Origin: CAZDIO01 sp964505555
Lineage (GTDB): Bacteria; Bdellovibrionota_C; UBA2361; SZUA-149; CAZDIO01
Direction of reading: 5' to 3'
DNA: 64,000 bases
NCBI GenBank assembly: GCA_964505555.1
Contig: CAZDIO010000125.1
Location: forward strand, 1-64,000
Part shown: positions 61,151 to 64,000 of the stretch, one piece after another
Numbering within the stretch: position 1 is the first letter of the stretch
How the letters are laid out: each line of letters begins with the position of its first letter
Notes under the pieces: model-generated
Databases searched by the model: none
Seen by the model: only the letters and a program-made list of their open reading frames with translations
What the model was told of the DNA's origin: nothing
Made by a program: the position numbers and the translations under genes

Positions 61151-61306
61151 ATGAAACACTTAAACGCGAATTTCAGATCGATACTCACTGGCTACTTTCT
61201 TATCGTAATCGCAGAATCAGAGGGATCAAACCTCCTTACGACACTAGGAGAAGCTTACACAAAAGTATACAGTGTTTATAAATTACTGACTGGAGATGAG
61301 ACATGA
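61151..61306 (+). CDS. 51-aa small ORF coupled to the usp gene
   Basis: It reads MKHLNANFRSILTGYF then LIVIAESEGSNLLTTLGEAY and TKVYSVYKLLTGDET. The TGA overlaps the usp ATG as ATGA, the usual sign of coupled translation. A short hydrophobic stretch (about 11-21) could be membrane-associated. There is no good ribosome site upstream, and the ORF is short enough to arise by chance. Confidence 0.35.
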   Translation: MKHLNANFRSILTGYFLIVIAESEGSNLLTTLGEAYTKVYSVYKLLTGDET

Positions 61307-62163
61307 TTAGGAGCATTCTTACCCCATTTGATGGGTCTTCGTCGGCAGAAGCCGCCTTAAACATTGGCTGTAGTGTCGCAGGGATCACCGGCGGTTACCT
61401 TAAAGCGATTTATATCGAAGATCAGCGGCGTCTCATGCACTACGACCTTTCAGCCTCAGTAGCGAGCGCTGTGGGTATCCAACCAGTTTTCCCGGTCCCT
61501 CTTCCTCCTGATAAAATGCTAGAAATTGAAAGTAAGTTTGACCTCGAATATCAAAAGTTACTTGCGTTTTTTGAAGAGCAACTTCGTGAGGCTCACATTC
61601 GAGGAGACTTTATCCGCCGACGAGGAATGCCGGTGGAGGTCATCCTCGAGGCTTCTCGCGAAGTAGATTTCGTCGTGATGGGAAATCACGGCAAACATAC
61701 CGGTGTTGAATATATAGAAAATGGCTTTACTACCAATGCCCTCTTGCAAGAAACCACTCGGCCGGTGTTGGTCGTCCCAGCAGATCCTCAAGGTGAATCC
61801 TCTCTCGTCATTGCTTACGATGGAAGCCCGGCCGCTGAACGAACATTACGAGTTGCGGCAGAATTTGCGGAGCTTACTGAAATGGAGCGCATCCATTTAT
61901 TTACCGTGGAGACCCATAAAGAACGAGCAGAGGAGATTTTAGCCCCTGCCCGAGAGTATCTCTCCATCTACGATGTTGAAGTCCTTGCTGAGTCACGCGG
62001 CGGAAAGACCGCAGAGGAAATTTTGCGTTATACAAGTGAAGTCGGCGCAAGCGTCCTTGCGCTTGGGGCTTTTGGAAAAACAAGTTTTGCAAGCAAACTC
62101 TTTGGAAGCACGACAAGTGCGATTCTTAAAGATACCGATCGGGCGGTTCTTCTCTCCTCTTAA
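61303..62163 (+). CDS. Tandem universal stress protein (two Usp domains)
   Basis: 286 aa with two UspA folds. Domain 1 (1-160) has ILTPFDGSSSAEAALN and ends VVMGNHGKHTGVEYIENGFTTN, LLQETTRPVLVVP. Domain 2 (about 165-286) has LVIAYDGSPAAERTL, LALGAFGKTSFASKLFGSTTSAIL and DRAVLLSS. The G-2x-G-9x-G(S/T) ATP-binding pattern is better preserved in domain 2. GGAG precedes the ATG. A stress-linked nucleotide-binding role is known for the family; the specific role here is unknown. Confidence 0.92.
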   Translation: MIRSILTPFDGSSSAEAALNIGCSVAGITGGYLKAIYIEDQRRLMHYDLSASVASAVGIQPVFPVPLPPDKMLEIESKFDLEYQKLLAFFEEQLREAHIRGDFIRRRGMPVEVILEASREVDFVVMGNHGKHTGVEYIENGFTTNALLQETTRPVLVVPADPQGESSLVIAYDGSPAAERTLRVAAEFAELTEMERIHLFTVETHKERAEEILAPAREYLSIYDVEVLAESRGGKTAEEILRYTSEVGASVLALGAFGKTSFASKLFGSTTSAILKDTDRAVLLSS

Positions 62164-62493
62164 AAACAGAGTAACGCTTCGTAGGAGAACACCCTAAGGA
62201 CGGTTCGAAGAAGCGAAAGCTCTACTGTCCGTAGTTTTCCCTATAGCGAAGAGCTCTTTATTTGATGACCACTGCGCTTCAGAGAGGCCATAGAGGTCTA
62301 ATTACTGGCTTTTTTCTTCACTCCATAAACCGAATCTTTCTCTGAAAGCTCCTCCCACCCAGGGAGAATTGACGTGAATCGATCTTCCTAGTTTTCGCTC
62401 TAAATAAGAGCATGAAATTTGCCTTTCGGGGCTGAGATGTTTATAGTTTTTACTTAATTTCGATTAGTCTGCGCTGCATTTTAGGAAGGTACT
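62164..62493. other. Gap between usp and the glycogen-synthase-like gene
   Basis: 330 bases without a convincing ORF. A small dyad, GCTCT/AGAGC, lies around AAATA near 62400. AGGAAGG precedes the GTG start at 62494. No promoter or terminator with good spacing was identified. Confidence 0.4.
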
Positions 62494-64000
62494 GTGGATG
62501 ATCAAACTCCTCCAGCCCTTATCAAGAGAGCGGAAGAGATTCGTCTAAAATTTGAAATTAGAGACACCTCGCTGATCTCTGCTCTCCGCCAGATCTCTTT
62601 TATTGGAGAGAGTACAAAAAAAGTAACTTCTGTTTCACAGAAAACACAAACAACTGAAGTTATATTTGGTAATTTTGTCCCAAATAATTCTTTTTTAACT
62701 TTTAGCGGTGTTATTCACAATCGTTTTCGAGTTAATTTTCGTGTTCATGCTGAAACAAGAACATACCGAGAGATTATTTCATTTCTCTATGCGCAGTGCG
62801 CTTCTTCCTTTGTTCGTTCCTCATTAAAAAACGCCTCTGCTGCAGATAAAGAATTAATCCTTTCTTCATTACGAAACGAGCAGCATCAACTTGATGGAGA
62901 ATCACCCGCACGTGACCGCAAATCCCCGATTGCTGTTTATCCCGAAGATTTTCAAGTAATCGATGATGATCCTTTCGATCTCGTACTCCGGGAACAAGAG
63001 TTTGCCGCAATACGGAAAAGAAAAAGCTCTCGAACAACTCAGCAAGGCAACGTTTCCCCACGATCAATCTTAAGAAATAGACGATTTCGAGTTTTTGACC
63101 GCAGCTCAACTGAATCAGCAATTGTTCCAGCCACGATTATTCTCTCCCTTGAGAAAGCTCCAACTTCAGTCAAACTCAAATCTGCCGGAAGAAGTCTCCG
63201 CAGTTCAACTTCACTTGAGCAAGACTTTGCTCGAGCAGAAAATTTCCGTTTCCTCTGCACCCCTGACATAAAGATAAAAACAGATTGCGTTGAAGCTTCT
63301 GTTGAGGTGGAAACAAGCGCAGAAACACTGGAAGCATTAGAATGCTACCTCCGTTGGGGAAGATACGGCGATAGTGATTCGCTTTGGGTTGATGAGCAGT
63401 TGTTTCCCGAAGATTTTACGCGAACAAATCAAAATATCTATCGGGTAACAAAAACTATCTCCCCTCATCACGCCGGTCAATACGGAGTGACCTTTTATGT
63501 TCGCTATGCAAATCACGGGAAAAAATACTGGCTGGGACGTCCCTACATTGACGACGGTCAATTTTACTTAGAAAACGGATTTCCCAATTCTTCTCCACAA
63601 AATCAGCTCATCGAACAAATCAGTCATTTGAGTTTTCAAACTGAGCTTATTCAAAGCATGCTCAGTTTCGAAAGTTTCGTAAAAACCATAGAGGGACTAA
63701 GCAAAGAAAAACTCTGTCGTGGTCTTGGGCGAGCACTCTTCGAAATCACCAGAGATGACGAAGGGTTGAGAGCTCTCCTCTCTGAGTATTATGAGCTCGC
63801 ATTACGCCACCTCAGTGAGGAGCACGAAAGTAGTGAAAAGCGTCTGTATCAGCTCGTTACCACCACTCTCCAAAATATCGGAATTGGCGAGATCGTTTTT
63901 ATTGCTCCAGAAGGACCGCACGCAAATGCCGGTGGTCTTGGTCAGGTGATTATCGGCTTAATGCAGTCACTCAACCGAACGGGCATTTCTACAACTTTGA
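62494..64000 (+). CDS. Glycogen/starch synthase-like (GT5) protein with long N-terminal extension, 3' partial
   Basis: Open from GTG 62494 (AGGAAGG 5 bases upstream) to the end of the window, more than 500 codons without a stop. The last part reads IVFIAPEGPHANAGGLGQVI then IGLMQSLNRTGISTTL, the N-terminal KxGGL-type ADP-glucose site of GT5 synthases, with Asn-Ala in place of the usual Lys. Before it are about 465 residues: a mixed N-terminal part with VNFRVHAETRTYREIISFLY, then a likely beta-rich region (about 255-355: YGDSDSLWVDEQLFPEDF, GQYGVTFYVRY) that may bind carbohydrate. The total length is unknown. Confidence 0.75.
   Translation, partial: MDDQTPPALIKRAEEIRLKFEIRDTSLISALRQISFIGESTKKVTSVSQKTQTTEVIFGNFVPNNSFLTFSGVIHNRFRVNFRVHAETRTYREIISFLYAQCASSFVRSSLKNASAADKELILSSLRNEQHQLDGESPARDRKSPIAVYPEDFQVIDDDPFDLVLREQEFAAIRKRKSSRTTQQGNVSPRSILRNRRFRVFDRSSTESAIVPATIILSLEKAPTSVKLKSAGRSLRSSTSLEQDFARAENFRFLCTPDIKIKTDCVEASVEVETSAETLEALECYLRWGRYGDSDSLWVDEQLFPEDFTRTNQNIYRVTKTISPHHAGQYGVTFYVRYANHGKKYWLGRPYIDDGQFYLENGFPNSSPQNQLIEQISHLSFQTELIQSMLSFESFVKTIEGLSKEKLCRGLGRALFEITRDDEGLRALLSEYYELALRHLSEEHESSEKRLYQLVTTTLQNIGIGEIVFIAPEGPHANAGGLGQVIIGLMQSLNRTGISTTL

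Noticed and set aside
1..64000. CRISPR array, rRNA, prophage or conjugative element
   Set aside because: No regularly spaced repeats, rRNA-like blocks, or phage/plasmid structural genes were seen in the window.

Overview
The window looks like chromosomal DNA of an uncultured Gram-negative bacterium. It carries a lipopolysaccharide (LPS) inner-core/heptose gene cluster, beta-barrel and lipoprotein-like exported proteins, a complete minCDE set and periplasmic PstS. Base composition is moderate (roughly mid-40s % GC by eye). The gene mix (fused full-length GcvP, KdpFABC-KdpDE, tandem signalling proteins, DUF2339 with a DUF3999-like partner) would fit a deltaproteobacterial-grade or related lineage, but no marker here fixes the taxonomy. 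All functional calls are from reading the sequence; no database search was run.

Layout. 1-950: a poly-C tract and an unrecognised ORF. 949-10457: a potassium regulon. On the minus strand run an outer-membrane-like protein, a 32-aa small protein, kdpF, kdpA, kdpB, kdpC and a small exported protein; kdpDE is divergent, with a KdpE-operator-like site between them. 10487-15918: glycine cleavage (gcvT-gcvH-gcvP) and folD on the minus strand, a one-carbon unit. 16224-20779: alanine dehydrogenase, a GT87-type membrane glycosyltransferase and minCDE. 21019-24587: gltX, tRNA-Gln, tRNA-Glu, a RAYT-type HUH transposase and a DUF454 protein. 24651-26103: a cyclophilin and an ECF sigma factor. 26279-35866: one long minus-strand transcription unit running gmhB, sugar epimerase, exported protein, heptosyltransferase, LPS kinase, second GT9, two GT2 enzymes, heptose kinase, yicC, gmk. 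It builds and phosphorylates the LPS core.

36001-38883 is the most unusual region. Two paralogous proteins resemble the spore-photoproduct-lyase (SPL)-like radical SAM fold but lack the CxxxCxxC cluster motif. They flank two tandem 58-60-aa pilin-like membrane peptides. One paralog ends in a QLNLF sliding-clamp-like motif; the other starts directly after a long inverted repeat with a T6 tract.

38959-45316: an M48 lipoprotein protease, then a four-gene phosphorelay (MASE1 kinase, REC-PAS-REC, REC-kinase, REC-PAS-REC). 45591-51958: phosphate regulation and uptake, phoB-phoR-pstS-pstC-pstA-pstB-phoU, all minus. 52172-60971: a Cas4-like/DEDD nuclease, a small ORF, mutY, an exported dual-specificity-type phosphatase, a DUF3999-like/DUF2339 membrane pair and a nitronate-monooxygenase-like enzyme. 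61151-64000: a small ORF coupled to a tandem universal stress protein, then a glycogen-synthase-like protein running off the end. Three related long CACAGAG/CTCTGTG hairpins lie at 48935-49020, 52061-52138 and 54143-54219.
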